Source of the DNA: Hirudinaria manillensis
Lineage: Eukaryota > Annelida > Clitellata > Hirudinida > Hirudinidae
NCBI GenBank assembly: GCA_034509925.1
Contig: CM067526.1
Span: 9,196,244-9,260,243 of the forward strand
Reading direction: 5' to 3'
Length of the DNA stretch: 64,000 nucleotides
Made by a program: the position numbers and the translations under genes
The notes under the pieces: generated by a model
What the model was told of the DNA's origin: nothing
Database searches by the model: none
Seen by the model: the letters and a program-made list of their open reading frames with translations, nothing else
Part shown: in pieces, positions 13,401 through 25,660 of the stretch
Numbering within the stretch: position 1 is the first letter of the stretch
Layout of the letters: the number at the start of each line of letters is the position of its first letter

Positions 13401-14179
13401 AACTTGTGTAGCAAGATACTCGAATGTGGTTGATGTGAAATCAATATTTAGAAGACGTAGGTGAACAGCTGATGTTGAAACGACAGCAAGACCTCTATGA
13501 TTCGAACGAAGACTCTGTGCGGACCCATCACGAGGGCGTGGGCGGTCAACGACTGTAAATTCCTGCCGACGCGGCTGAAAGAAAGCAATTGACCCATAAT
13601 CATGCCATGTCTCAGTCAGGGACCAAATGTCTATTTTCTTGTCTTTGATGATATCTGTGAACACCTGAAATTTGCCAGTGATCGAACGTATGTTGAGAAA
13701 TCCAAATGTAATGCTATGCTTCAGCGATTCCACCGTCGGATGAAGCTCTATAATTCTCAGCCGCATCATTGCTAGAGCGCCTCTCTTGAGAGACAGTGGG
13801 TGCCTACAGACGAAAATCAGAAGTCGGTAGCCAGAGATGAAGCAGGAACAACTTCTTTCTCAACTCTCTTTTGATAGACATCCTACCCATATTGTAAGAA
13901 TATAATTCAGTGAACGTGTAGACCGGCATAACTGAATGCGTGTGTGCTGAGTTGTACTTCAGTCCGGAAACAATATGGCGTGTCGAAACGGTTCGGGAAC
14001 GTTATGGCAGCAAATTCAACCACGAAAAATTATACAGTTCGATAGCCCATTGAAAAAAAAAAACAAGTCAAACGATACTAAGTATAAGTAAATAAGTCCA
14101 GTCAGCACCCGGCAACAGGGTAAATAAACACAAACGAGAGCCAGACAATCAACACGCCTCACGACGCTAACGATAGAAA
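10402..14179 (-). mobile_element. CR1/L2-like non-LTR retrotransposon, near full length but broken
   Basis: Flanked by a 5-bp duplication TAAAT (10397-10401, 14180-14184). On the minus strand, 13191-13769 encodes an AP-type endonuclease N-terminus (LNIRSI, SLTETWHD, GDFNIHLE) and 12855-13187 its C-terminus with SDHRLL. 11213-12375 encodes reverse transcriptase (AFDTVDHGRLL, SGVPQGSVLGPILF, HADD in place of the usual YADD). 10552-10800 gives the conserved tail (GDRSFYVNGPKTWNALP). The frame is broken at several points and the RT end is split by another LINE at 10822-11201. The 3' end carries GAATTGAATT-type repeats (minus strand), as is usual for this group. A 3' fragment of the same family lies near 34405. 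Confidence 0.88.
10822..11201 (+). mobile_element. 5'-truncated R2-superfamily LINE (copy A) nested in the CR1-like LINE
   Basis: 380 bp in + orientation, mostly 3' UTR of the restriction-endonuclease LINE family found again at 29, 41, 51 and 53 kb. It is flanked by a 10-bp duplication AGACTTTATA (10812-10821, 11202-11211) and splits the C-terminus of the host LINE reverse transcriptase. It contains the family's 3' stem arms CCGACAAGAA (11055-11064) and TTCTTGTCGG (11158-11167), and the motif GGGCCGAAACG. Confidence 0.85.
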
Positions 14180-14310
14180 TAAATATGCCATTCTTTCGCT
14201 GTTTTGTTCGCCACATTGATCCACACACCTGTACATCTTCAGCGATTGCTGCTTCCTGCCTTCCGTAAACGGTCGTTTATTTGCGAATTTGTAGTCAAGT
14301 AAAATTTGAA

Positions 14311-16025
14311 ATGTCTTCAAACTCCCTGGATAAAGCGATTCACGTGTCATTTAAAAACAAATTTCTACCTTTTTGTGTCGTCCTGACTGTATTTATTTTA
14401 ATTTATGTGTCTATCCCTAACAGAATGGTTAGTATCACTTTTTTTAATTTTCCTAAACATAGAATTATCTTATGGTGTCTAAATAGTATACCTTTATCAC
14501 CATTATCGACAAAATAAAGCTCGCTTTAAATCACTTAAGTGCTTCTCAACAAGTTTTAATACTATGGAGATATATTGAAGGGATGAATAGCGGCTTATTC
14601 CACAGATCTGTTTTCACAGAAATATAAAATTTGGAAAATTTAGCTGATTAGGCTTCGAAGGTTCAGAACAATATTGCAGAATGATTGCAAGGCGCATAAT
14701 CGACCTCATCGACCGATAGGTTTTAACCAGGGGCTCCGAGACGGTTGAAAACTTCCAAATGCAAAAAGTCTTTGAAATTGCTTATCCGATCGCCACACAT
14801 TGCAGCTCAGACTGATGATCATCATGAGAATAGAATTTTTAAAGGAACCCGAGATAATACACAGAGAGGCAGATTTAAACATCTTTGCTATCAGATTGAT
14901 GAGAAATCTCTTGTCTGAAATTCATTTGCTTTTGAATTCGTCACAGTCTAACTTTGCGTAACTTGTTGTTGAATCGATACAACAACTCTCTTTATTAGTC
15001 TTGCAAGTATGTTTTATTAACAATCCCCGATCTCACAAAAAGAATTGGTAAATCGGTGGTGCTTTAGTAAAATATATAAAATATATCGGCTTAAAATCAT
15101 CAAAAAAGAAAACCCTTCTAAAAGTAGAAAATTAAAATGACCATTTTACCAATGCCGGTAAATTATAGAATGCAACCTTTAGAATCATACAAGCACAAAT
15201 GCCACAATTTTCTGTTATTTTGTTGTAATTTTTTTGTATTTGTAGGAATCACTACTTGCTGATCCGGATTTTAATGCCTCGGATTTGTTCAAGCAATCAA
15301 CTTCAATGAATGATGAAAAACTTTTATTTTACTTGAGACGCAAAATAATGAAGTTGGGAAAACCTGGAAATAATTCGAAATTTCCAAGAGGGATTCATTG
15401 GTCGCAAATGGACGAATCTCAACTCGTTGATGGCATACTAAACAAAAGCAACGGATTCTTCGTAGAGTGTGGTGCATCAGACGGAGTTACCTACTCCAAT
15501 TCTTTGTATTTCGAGGCATCCAGGCAATGGACTGGATTACTCATTGAAGCCAACAGAAATATGTTTCGAAATATAATATTATCCGAACGAAAGGTCCATG
15601 CTTATCAAGGATGTCTGTCGCCTAATACTTATCCTCAAATGCTCAAGTTTAAAGAATCTGACTTCTTGGGAGGCTTGTCAGACAAGTACGAAGGAACCAG
15701 GAAAAAGGCCATGGAACAAACAGCGGGAAGCGATGTTGTGGTGGAATGCGTGCCTTTATATTCACTTCTATTGGCTTTGGAAGTGACTCACGTCGATTAT
15801 TTTTCTCTTGATACAGAGGGTTCAGAATTAGATATTCTGCAAACCATTCCATTTGATAAGATTAAAATCGATGTTATATCGGTGGAGTGGATAATCTGGA
15901 AAGGAACTAAAGAGGACCAACTGGATAAGAAAAACAAGTTAAAAGAGTTTATGGCAAAAACCGGTTTTTACCAAGAGGCCATTGAACATAGAGGTGACCT
16001 CTTTTTCAAAAGAAAAGGGCTGTGA
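14311..16025 (+). CDS. FkbM/Methyltransf_21-domain type II membrane protein (Star-like)
   Basis: Two exons, 14311-14427 and 15246-16025, join in phase 0 and give 298 aa ending at TGA 16023-16025. A single hydrophobic segment near residues 20-35 (FLPFCVVLTVFILIYVSI) predicts a type II membrane protein. The second exon holds the FkbM-type core: NGFFVECGASDGVTYSNSLY resembles the SAM-binding loop, and YFSLDTEGSELDILQ is the conserved second motif. The family includes arthropod Star, an EGF-ligand trafficking protein, and many animal proteins of unknown substrate. Methyl transfer is family inference only. The start is the first ATG in the first exon and sits just before the membrane segment. The unit-B repeat lies directly upstream. 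Confidence 0.82.
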
Positions 16026-16913
16026 TTGGTTGTTTATCTTCTAATTATATATATATATATATATATTATATATTTTATCCATTAAATTCAACTGAACTTT
16101 GCGATAAAAGATTGTGTCATTAGTTTCTTTAATTACGGGTTTCTAATGTGTGTTTTAATGTTTAATTATGGTTTTAACACGGTTTTCCTCATTTTAAGCC
16201 ATTTTAACAAAGATTTGCAAATATTTATGCCTTTATTAAAAACTTGCTATGAAATTATGTGAAATGAATTTATATAAATTCATCTAAGTGTTGACATGCC
16301 CTCAGATAACTCATGGATTGATTTTTCTTAGCTGGCTGTTGCACATTTATACAATTACACTAATAACCAAATCATTCCCAAAAAATTATCATAAGCTGCT
16401 TCATAGCATTTTTATCAGTGATGCCAACGTGATTTTTTCGTTGGGATCACTACTGTTCTCTTTTGCACTTTGAATTTGACAATACTTACCTGTGTTTTGC
16501 AAAAAGGCCATAGACACAAATAAGAAATATCTGAAATCTTTATCCAGGTGTTTGTAACCACATCAATTTATTTCGGATCAATAAAAGTAACAATGCAATA
16601 CATCTGAAAAATCATATATAATAATAAAAAACAATTTCGATACTTTAACTATCATATTATATTTCAAAGATCTTAGTTAAATATTATAAAGAAAAAAATT
16701 ACTAATGTTTTTAAATATTATTGCACCACTTTTGAACAAACGCTCCTGTACCCATTAGGACTCCCCTGTGTGAATATTAATTGCATAGGAATAAAATCCA
16801 TTTATTCTCAGTCTTGGCAAACAGGCAGCTTAAAACATGCGGATCACACGAGACATTTGCTAATCGCCGGCTTGTCCCCAGTTTTATGCCTAGGGCCATA
16901 TTGGACCATCTTT
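16026..16913. other. AT-rich intergenic region with an AT microsatellite
   Basis: An (AT)n run lies at about 16049-16070 in the presumed 3' UTR of the FkbM-like gene. No gene is seen in the rest. Confidence 0.6.
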
Positions 16914-17364
16914 CCCAGACAGCAATGATATCCGGACCGGAACATGGTTAGGAGCCGGCATTGCATGGCCGGGTCGGGCCTATTACAATTCTTATGTAGG
17001 ACCAGTTACACTCGGCCGACGTACGGCAGCCGGCTACTATTCTGCATATTGGGATCCGATGTATATATGTATGCATACATATTATGTAGTACATAACCAT
17101 AGTTACATAATTATGTTGTATAACAGCCTAAAAAGTTATTATAATTTAAATTAAATTATCAAACAATTATTAAATAAACAATTTAAATTGAAATAAAAAA
17201 ATATGAGGATAACTTAATCTATATCATACAAGCAACCATCGATCCCTGTTATTTTTATTCCCGCTTCTTTTCAAAAATTGTTTATGGTCCTCCCTCTGTT
17301 CTGAGTTTGTGACCGAGACAAAAAGGTAATCTTATTTTGTCACATTTGGTTTCTCGCTTTAAAC

Positions 17365-18663
17365 ATGAAGCGTAGTAGATATTCTTGGGGTAGATCGGCG
17401 AGGGCGGTCAGAAGACGTGTCAAAAGACAGCACGATTTGTTGTTGGAAGAAATTAATGACGAAATTAAGAAAATTCAACCACAACGTTTAGATGCCAAAA
17501 CGAAGTTGATGAGCCTAGCGCAGAACATTCAGAAGTCGATGATATTGTAAATGATTATTTTAGTTCTTTGAGCAGTTCTGAAGAAGCAGCATGCGATGAA
17601 CCATCACTTGCGGATAAGCTATCGCATTGGGCATTAGAAGATAACATAGGTAAAATTGTCATCACTGTCTAAGTTATTAACCATTTTAAAACCGTATCAT
17701 TCAACTCTACCTATTGATGGTCGTACTCTTTTAAAAACTCCAAGCAGCTATAATATTAAACAGCTCTCAAATTTGAAAGGAGAATATTATCATTTTGGTA
17801 TTGAAAACTATTTAATATCTTTGTTGACAAATGTAGATAAGGCAGTTATAGGTTCAGATGTATACTTGCAGTTCAATGTGGATGGTCTTCCTTTGTTTAA
17901 AAGTTCATCACAAGAATTGTGGCCAATTTTATGCATGATAAAAGGTTTACCATCCCAGATTTTTGCTGTAGGGTTATATTGTGGATATGGTAAACCAGTT
18001 AGTATAACAGAATATAAGATTTTGTTGATGAGTTTGTGTTATTATTCTGGAATAATTGTTGATGATTTTCACTTTAAATTGGTAATAGATTGCTTTATAT
18101 GTGACGCATCTGCGAGAGCTTTTATGAAAAACATAAAATCTCACACAGGTTACTATGGATGCGAACGCTGTAAGGAAGAAGGCACACTTGTGAATAATCG
18201 AATTACATTTTTAAATTTAGACAAAGATTTAAGGACACAAGCAGAATTTATTGGTGATAATTTTGATGAACATAGAAAAGGAGATACAATTTTAAGTAAA
18301 CTACCAGTTAATTTAATTAATGATTTTGTGTTTGATTACATGCATTTGGTTTGTTTGGGAATGGTAAGAAGAATGATGAACTTTTGGTTACGAGGACGTA
18401 TTGATAATAATATAAGGTTATCTGCAAAACAAATAGGTGATATTTCTAAAAAATTAGTTGCGCTAAGACCTTACATTCCAAAAGATTTTGTACGTAAACC
18501 TCGAAGCCTTTCAGAAATAGATCGCTGGAAGGCCACAGAATTCAGGCAGTTCCTTTTGTATACAGGCCCATGTGTTATAAAAGATATTCTATCTGACAAA
18601 CTATATAAGCATTTCTTACTCCTGTTTGTTGGAATATTTCAAACTGAAATTTTGAATTTATAG
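17365..18663 (+). pseudogene. tnp2/CACTA-like transposase, frame broken
   Basis: Three pieces follow one another. 17365-17500 encodes a basic start (MKRSRYSWGRSARAVRRRVK). About 17511-17648 encodes an acidic stretch with DKLSHWALEDNIG in another frame. 17656-18663 encodes the core, opening LLTILKPYHSTLPIDGRTLL and going on to LQFNVDGLPLFKSS, IDCFICDASARAF, HTGYYGCERC and FVFDYMHLVCLGM. These blocks recur in transposon proteins of ants, hydra and other invertebrates related to plant CACTA tnp2. The frame changes near 17510 (possibly an intron) and near 17650, and the core stops at 18661-18663, so the gene looks inactive. Confidence 0.65.
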
Positions 18664-19257
18664 GAAGATTCATAAGAGAAAGTTTGCAGCAGATCTTTCA
18701 GATGAAGAAGCAGAGAAAAAGTATTTTGCCTTGTTCTGATAACTAAATCTGTTGCAAATTTTATGTGTCAGTTACCATGAATATATAAATGAATCATTAC
18801 AGCCATCAAAGAAATTATACCTTACCGACCCCCAAACTTCCACCTGCCTTAGCTTCAAGAAATGGTTGATTTTTGTTTTAATTTAGAAGCAATGGTCTTG
18901 ATAGCTAGTAATTTTTTTAAGGGATATATCCAGAAAAGCCATCAATACATGGTATTTCTTGCAGTGAGGATTGCAGTGTGGCTTTGGATGAAACTGGTGA
19001 ATTTAGATATTGTATGTATTTCACATAATTTTTATTTGCAACATTGATTCACACATTTAAGAATCATTTCGTGAAAGTCAGAAGGGCACTATGCTCAACG
19101 TACCCGACTCTAGGAAGATGGCATCCAGTTTCATCCAAACAACAACTGCAATGCCCATTCACACTCAAAATTTTGGTGCTTTGATAGAACTATATAATAT
19201 TCCTTCATTTTTTTTCACTTTTAAATATGATTAAATAGTAATCTAATTTCACTGACA

Positions 19258-19888
19258 ATGGAATCTATGAATTTGAAGATGGATGCACTCCTCAGACAAA
19301 ATGCAGAATTAAAGGAGTCAATGAAAAGTTCATCGGGTGTCTTAACCAATACCACAACGAGTGTGAAACTCCCAGATGTACAAATTCCTTTGCAGTCAGA
19401 GGATGATTTTAAGAAATTGGAGGCAAAACTTCCAGATGAAAATTGTTATGGCTTATTTGTAGGTTTTGATTGAATTTTTTCCTATTATGTCTACTAAAAG
19501 TAATATTGTAAACTACAGGTTGCAAAATTCTCATTAGTTGGTGGGATCACCATTAAAGATTCTGTTCACAGAATATTGAGGGGACTGCTGACCCATGAAT
19601 TATCCTTGAGGATCATAATGACAAACAAATTGGAGAAGATTGGGTAAAGTGGAACAAACATGTTCCAAGCTATACTTGGTAAATATTCTGATCTCCCCAA
19701 TCTCATTTGCAAGTTTTAATTGCTTTAACATATTGCAACTAGATGCAGTTTGGAGCATTCACTCTGTCAATGGATCTGTAAAGGTGACAGACTCTGAAGT
19801 GGAGAAGCAAGTGCATCTTTGGCTGAGAAATGCCCCAGACAGGAATGGGGGCCACACTAAAAGGTTGTTAAATAAAACATTTTCGTAA
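19258..19888 (+). pseudogene. DUF4806-like protein ORF inside the transposon
   Basis: 19258-19473 encodes a short coiled N-terminus (MNLKMDALLRQNAELKESM) followed by VQIPLQSEDDFKKLEAKL, the start of a DUF4806-type domain. 19519-19645 continues with FSLVGGITIKDSVHRILRGL. About 19740-19885 encodes EVEKQVHLWLRNAPDRNGG, the usual tail of this family. The pieces are consistent with introns but the end is uncertain. DUF4806 proteins of insects are commonly associated with this type of element. Their function is unknown. Confidence 0.55.
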
Positions 19889-20215
19889 ACGTTATATGTA
19901 TTTGTTTATTATGTGCAATAATTTTAACTCATATTTCTTCTAATATATTTTTCCTTTTTTGTTACTTTTTCAATAAAGTGGTGCTAAAATTAGAAACTAG
20001 TTTTTTGTGAAATCAATCAAAACTGAGATGGGGGCGGAGACCAATTTAGTGTCCGACTTGCCGGAATTGGACCAGTTCGCCAATTCGGACGGTTTACCGG
20101 AATTGGACCACCTCAGTCGGCCGACGACCGGCCATGCGGCCACTACCGTTCGCTCGGCCGATCCGAATTGCCATCAAAATACCGGCGCTGGCCCAATCAA
20201 TCTTTGCTATCTGGG

Positions 20216-22313
20216 TTGCTATTTGTGAAAGTACTTGTATTACACCGAAGTATACCGACAGAATGTAAACTGAAATATACTCACGAAAGTGAAAATGTTT
20301 TGCATGTAATTGAATTTTATTTATCGAATTTAGTCATGATTTTCGTTGATTTAAATCAACGCTAATGATCCACCCGACCTGACGAAGAAAAACACTTCTC
20401 ATTAAACAAAATCGGATATTAATGTTTAAGTATGGAAAAACACTCACCCAGGGGAAATCAATGTACTATTAGTTATCAATACTGTAGAAAATGGGATCAA
20501 TGATATTATTAAAGTGAAGGCATTTTATAACCGTTGAAATGATGATAATATCACTAATGTTAAACAATGTTTCATTAAATAGCATTCACGACGTAACACT
20601 TACTATAGATCCTTCTCATGAATATTAACTAAGAAATCATCAATCGGGGTCAAAGAGCCAGGCCGCCTAAAAAGCGTCCGGATTTTGTGTTATTATTTTT
20701 ATCATATATTATTATTATTATTTACATAGACCGCATTAATAATTTTGATATATGTTACTATCTGAAACTAGTGAAGACCTTCTTAAAGAAGAGAGGAAAT
20801 ACCTCTCACATGAAAATCTCAAAGCGCGCTTCAAGTAAAAACTTTCAAAAAAACTGCGGTCTTATAAAACATTACCTATGAAATGCAGACTCTTTATATC
20901 ACGTTCCTTAGTCTTTCATTCTCTATTAGCATAAATAGAAACTCTAATAGCTTTCAGTTGGCCTCAAACCGAGCGACGGCTTGTCATCAGCACCGCACAG
21001 GACATCATGGTTTTTCAAAATATTCCATAATGATCAATAATGGTTATTAAATATCTCTGAGAGTCATTAATTGTTAAAAACAGACAACCCGATAAGACTG
21101 GACATTGTCAAGTATAATTCCGGAGTAAGTTTCTTCGCAGAACCATTTTCTAAAAACTTGTCTTGCTTAAAAAAGCTTTTAACTATTTAAGGCTTAATAC
21201 ACATGTGAATTAATAATTCTGAATATAACGCCCTCGTTAAAAAGACCAAATGGCCTTGAAAGCCAGTTTCTCAGGAGAAAAAATACGGCGTTATCTAGGG
21301 CGCACGTTGAGAATAGCAGTTCAAGGGCGAGCATCGATTCACTTTGTCTGGAGGACGAGGCTAGGGGGTTGAGATCCCATCAGCCAAAGCGACGATCATA
21401 TGATTTGGTCAAATTCGTGGGTTCTAACAATCAACTTCTAATTTAATCGTCGGAATTAATTTTAACTCAAGACACTCTTTATACGCACATAGGCCACGCC
21501 TCAAAACAACGCTAAAACTTGCATTTGGCGACCGTATCAACGAACAGAAATAACCCAGGAACGAATTTTGATTCCCTTTCTCGAAATAATTATGAAACCT
21601 GAAGTGACACAAAGTGCTGCACATGCATCATTCATCGTTTGGCAATAGAGAATGCATGACTTACAATTTCTAATTTGGGTTTTAAATAATTCACTCAAAT
21701 GTGGAGTCTAATTCCGTTGGTTTATCTGAAATTCAATCAAGATACTGATAAGTCTCGGAGCATAAATTTTTATGTGTTTATGAAGTTGAATATTATGTTG
21801 TTCATAGCTAGATTTGTTGTACTTTGGAAAAAACATTTACTCCATGAAAACAGAAAAAAATGGCAAAATCTCAACTTCAGCTTTTATCCTGTCTTTTAAA
21901 AGGGGATTTCAAACCTCCAAGGGTGCTGAGAGTTCCAAATAATGTTTGCATTGATGGCATCAAGGAAAGCAAGACACAAATTAAAAACGTGACTTTAAAA
22001 CACCTACTTCTCTCAATCTAACTAATAAAAAGATTGTATGCATGATTTGTTGAGGTCATCAGCTTATGAATTAGTAGTCAGTCTTGTAATTGAGACACAC
22101 CATTATTTAGAGTTGGGAGGGTAGAGAATGCAAAGAGAAGATGAAATAGAGAAACAATGAAACACTCAGAACACGACAAGTGTACAAAACTAGCTGCCAT
22201 CTCACAAACCAGACAGACCATGAAAATGACTGAGATGATGGAGCAGATAAAGTAGGAGAGGAGATGAAGAGGCAAAACACATGGTCGCAATAGCAATTAT
22301 ATTATTAATATTA
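20216..22313. other. Intergenic region, no gene seen
   Basis: AT-rich, with a TAT/TTA-rich low-complexity stretch near 20690-20725. A GC-richer patch at about 21240-21420 has no recognisable coding content. Confidence 0.55.
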
Positions 22314-23099
22314 TTATTGTGGTCTATGAAACTGAGCATTATATTGAGATTGAAGATTGGATCCCTGAGACGACGGTGATAAAACGCCTGCCGATGTGGT
22401 TTTCAGCTTTTCTGTTGAACTCAGGAGCTTGGAAAATGAGGCTAGAGTATCAGGAAAACTTGGGGGAGTAACAGGTGTGTTGGTAGGTGTTGATACCTAA
22501 AGTTACATCAAAAAATGTTCCTAAACATTTGGTGTTAGAAAAACTAAAAATTGTTTAAGAATCCTACTAGAAACATAACATTTAAATAGTATGTAATTGA
22601 TAGGTTAACTAACTTAAATCTAACGAATGCATTTCACAAATAAATAGTATTTACTTTAAAATGACAAGAATTATTTGAGCTTGGTCCAGAAGGTATAGGT
22701 GACTCTTCAAAAAACTGGCTTAACGCTGACTGCAAATATTTAATAAGTTTCTTATAATTGTCGCCGCTTACTGGCATAAATAATAAGATTTCACCGATGC
22801 ACTCGTAAAGGAATTTACATTAACAAATTATTAAATAACTGATGCAGTATCTATTTAATAAACACTTTCACTTTGTGGAGCAGACCGATTTCAATAGACA
22901 TTACGTGCATTTACGCCATAGGCCAAATATAGCAGCTAGTCATCTTTTGTTTACAAACACCACTAAGAAATTCAAAACGCCACAAACTCACGTCAAAGTG
23001 CCAGTTTGTCGAAACCAAATATTGATGTGCCTGATCTGCTTGACATCCAGTCACGTAGGCAAATTGATTAACCATAACTTGTTGCCTTAAAGCATCCAT
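22314..23099 (-). CDS. UBALD: UBA-like domain-containing protein (UBALD family)
   Basis: Three exons on the minus strand: 22992-23099, 22655-22729 and 22314-22496. All join in phase 0 and give 121 aa with stop TAA at 22314-22316. The N-terminus (MDALRQQVMVNQFAYVTGCQ, then ADQAHQYLVSTNWHFD) is the UBA-like fold of UBALD1/2 (FAM100). Exon 2 opens SALSQFFEESPIP. Exon 3 carries the conserved TPTNTPVTPPSFPDTLASFS block. Vertebrate UBALD proteins are about 160-180 aa; this one is shorter at the C-terminus, ending QYNAQFHRPQ. The molecular role is poorly known; a UBA-like fold suggests ubiquitin-related binding, but this is inference. Confidence 0.87.
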
Positions 23100-24349
23100 T
23101 TCTTAAATTCCCCTCACACTCGGTTTGAACAACTTGCTTTTTGTGTTTATGTTAATTCCTCTAGGTAAGAAGGCCAGGCCAGAACACAGCAGCGAAGCAA
23201 TAACATTGTTTTAAATGTCTTACTTTAGTTTCAAACTTAAATTTATTGATGCTAAAAACTCGTAAATTAGCAATTTAAATTATTTTTAAGATATTAAGGA
23301 TGCAATGAAAAATATTTACGTCAATCTCATTTCATCTACCCAATCACACAGCTTTATCTGGACCAAAGAAACATCTTCCATTTATTGAATTTATTAATGA
23401 AAAAAGTACAAATAAATGTTATTTACTAAGCAGGAATGTGATTTTAGACGTAGTTTCAATAACACAATAGCATCCAAATAAAATAAGGCGTTGCTCAATT
23501 AAAGTATGGCATAATAAAACTTGTTAGTCCGAGGACCACTTCGGCTTTTCTTCGCCTGTGGCTTGCCGAAAACTCAAACAGCAACAACTTAAGCAAAACT
23601 TACGTAACATATAAATTTTGTTATCTAATTTATGATAAAATATGATTACAAGGAGCACGCAAGCGTTTTTTTTTTTGTAATTTCGCTCGGAGCATGCCCT
23701 CTGCTTTATACAAAAAAATCACAGCATGGCTGATATCTCCAAAAATGATCAAAACTAAATCCTTTTCAAGCGTAAATCTAAATAATTGTAATGATCTTAA
23801 ATAATCTATTTTAATTGAACAAAACCTTGCACAAGATTGAACAAGTGAGGCTAAGGTTATGTGGTGTAAAGGATAAAAGAGTTTTTGGGTGAAAGCTATT
23901 GAGTTTCAAGTACAAGTACCTTTTACCCCGATTAATAATTAATCTCACATCTAAGTTCTATGTCGAGAAAAAGTGTAATAAATCGAAGATAAACTTTCCC
24001 AATATTAAAAAAAGTATGCAGAATTGAAGGGAAGTAAATTTTTTTATAGGGTAGGGCTAGGGTAACAAACGACGGTCACTGGGAGTTCTCCCACTATTGA
24101 TGAGAGACGAAATAAAAGGTCATCTGTAGATTGATCTGGGGTTTAATTTGATACCTACCGAAAAAGGCTGAAATGAAATTTTTGCGGATATAAAAAAAAT
24201 TATTTTATACAGTGTCTGTCACGAACTTGGGACAGGGGCTAAAATTTTACAATTTGTCTTACATTTTTTGAAAAACCGTAGCATGTAATTGCTCAAAGTT
24301 TCAATTATTTTATGCATCTATTCTCATTTAATAAAATTTCAATAGGTTC
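23100..24349. other. Intergenic, 5' flank of UBALD
   Basis: No ORF or RNA gene is recognised. A 12-T run lies near 23667. The CAGTGTCTGTCACGAACTTG motif at about 24211 might be one end of the Tc1 relic that follows. Confidence 0.5.
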
Positions 24350-25660
24350 GTGAAGTAAAATTTGAATATGAGTGAAACTCTATGGACAAATCCTTTTGAT
24401 GTTGTTCAGAGATTCAGAATGGTGTCTCTTCCTATGAAGGAAATATTTTATTACATAGACCATTACGAATGGCTACAATAATAAAATTAAGAAAATATAT
24501 GAAGGGTAAAGTTAAATAATTATTTGATTTAAAAAGATTAGTTAGCCCTATTATAAATGGGTTATGGAAGATATCTTGGTGAAATAAAAAAAAGGACAAA
24601 TAAAGACATTAAATGAGCTAAATTTGTAGTTTTCTGAAATTTCAAAAAGGTTTAAATGCTCCAGAAATGTTGTCAGATGATTTTTAAAGGATGCAGATAG
24701 TTGTAGAACCAACTACATATAAGGAAGACTTCGAAAACTGGATCGTAATCAGAAGAGAATTCATGATCGTGAATCTTGCAAGAGATAATGCTTTTCAATG
24801 GGGCTTGAAAAAAAAATGAAATCGAATTTAAGCCGGTCTCTCATATGTAGACGGAATCAGTTTGTTAAGATCAGACATTCAAAACACCTTAGGAACCCAA
24901 CAAAACTTTTATCCTCATTCTGCCACTAATTTGCATCACGACCTTCCAACAACTCTTCGGAGAAGCGGATTTTTAAAGTTTATAAGGCGCCAGCAAAAGC
25001 CATTTTTGACAGAACATCGCAAAAATATTTAATTAAATTGGATGATGATGGTGATGATGAGTTCGGAGGTAAATTGGAGCATTGCAATTTTTCAGATAAA
25101 AACATTTAAATTTTGTCAGTCCATATGGATTCAAATATTATTGGCATAATGTCAGAAGTCCCTAAAATCACTCTTGAAATGAAATTTTTGAGGTGATTGT
25201 TGGATTGCCATTTTTTTCTCTTGGTTCATCAGAAATGGTGATCTTAAAGGGGAAACAAAAGTTCTCAGAATGTGTTTAAATTCTAAACAATTTCTTATAT
25301 GCCTATACAGTTGATTTCAAGGGGATAAGGTTATCTTTTAACAAAATAATGGATCCATCCACATCTCACTACCTAAAAAGGTATTTCCCAGAAGAATCTC
25401 AGTGTCTTTAATTTGTCTGCTCGATCTCCGGACCTAAATCCTAGAGAAAATGTCTGGGGATTGCTCACTAATCAAATATATTCCAATGTTAGGCAGAAAA
25501 CTAGTAATTTGGAATACAAAAAGCTCTGAGCAAGTATTGGATAAAGTTGGACAATAAAAGGCTGAAACTTTTGGAATTAATGAAAGATCGAGTTCAGGTA
25601 GTAATTCAAAAAAGAGTGATAAAAACATTATGGACTTTATTTATTTTATATTTCAAACAT
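24350..25660 (+). mobile_element. Tc1/mariner transposase relic
   Basis: Near 25413-25475 the translation gives SARSPDLNPRENVWGLL, the hallmark C-terminal block of Tc1-like transposases (the final catalytic Asp/Glu lies around this region). It is followed by an alpha-helical tail with stops and shifts up to about 25630. Upstream pieces at 24880-25010 look like decayed N-terminal helix-turn-helix sequence. Many stops mark it as dead, and the terminal repeats could not be paired with confidence. Confidence 0.7.

Larger units (their letters stand above)
16914..20215. mobile_element. DNA transposon with CCCAGA-YAGCAA ends, encoding a tnp2-like transposase
   Basis: The left end is CCCAGACAGCAATGAT (16914 onward). 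The right end, read inward, is CCCAGATAGCAAAGAT (ending at 20215). Both are followed by GC-rich subterminal sequence (CCGG-rich, about 150-190 bp) that contrasts with the AT-rich interior. A short TT flank may be the target duplication (16912-16913, 20216-20217). Inside lie a transposase-like ORF and a DUF4806-like ORF, both on +. Metazoan elements of this kind are usually grouped with CMC/CACTA (EnSpm); that grouping is inferred from the transposase. Confidence 0.7.
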
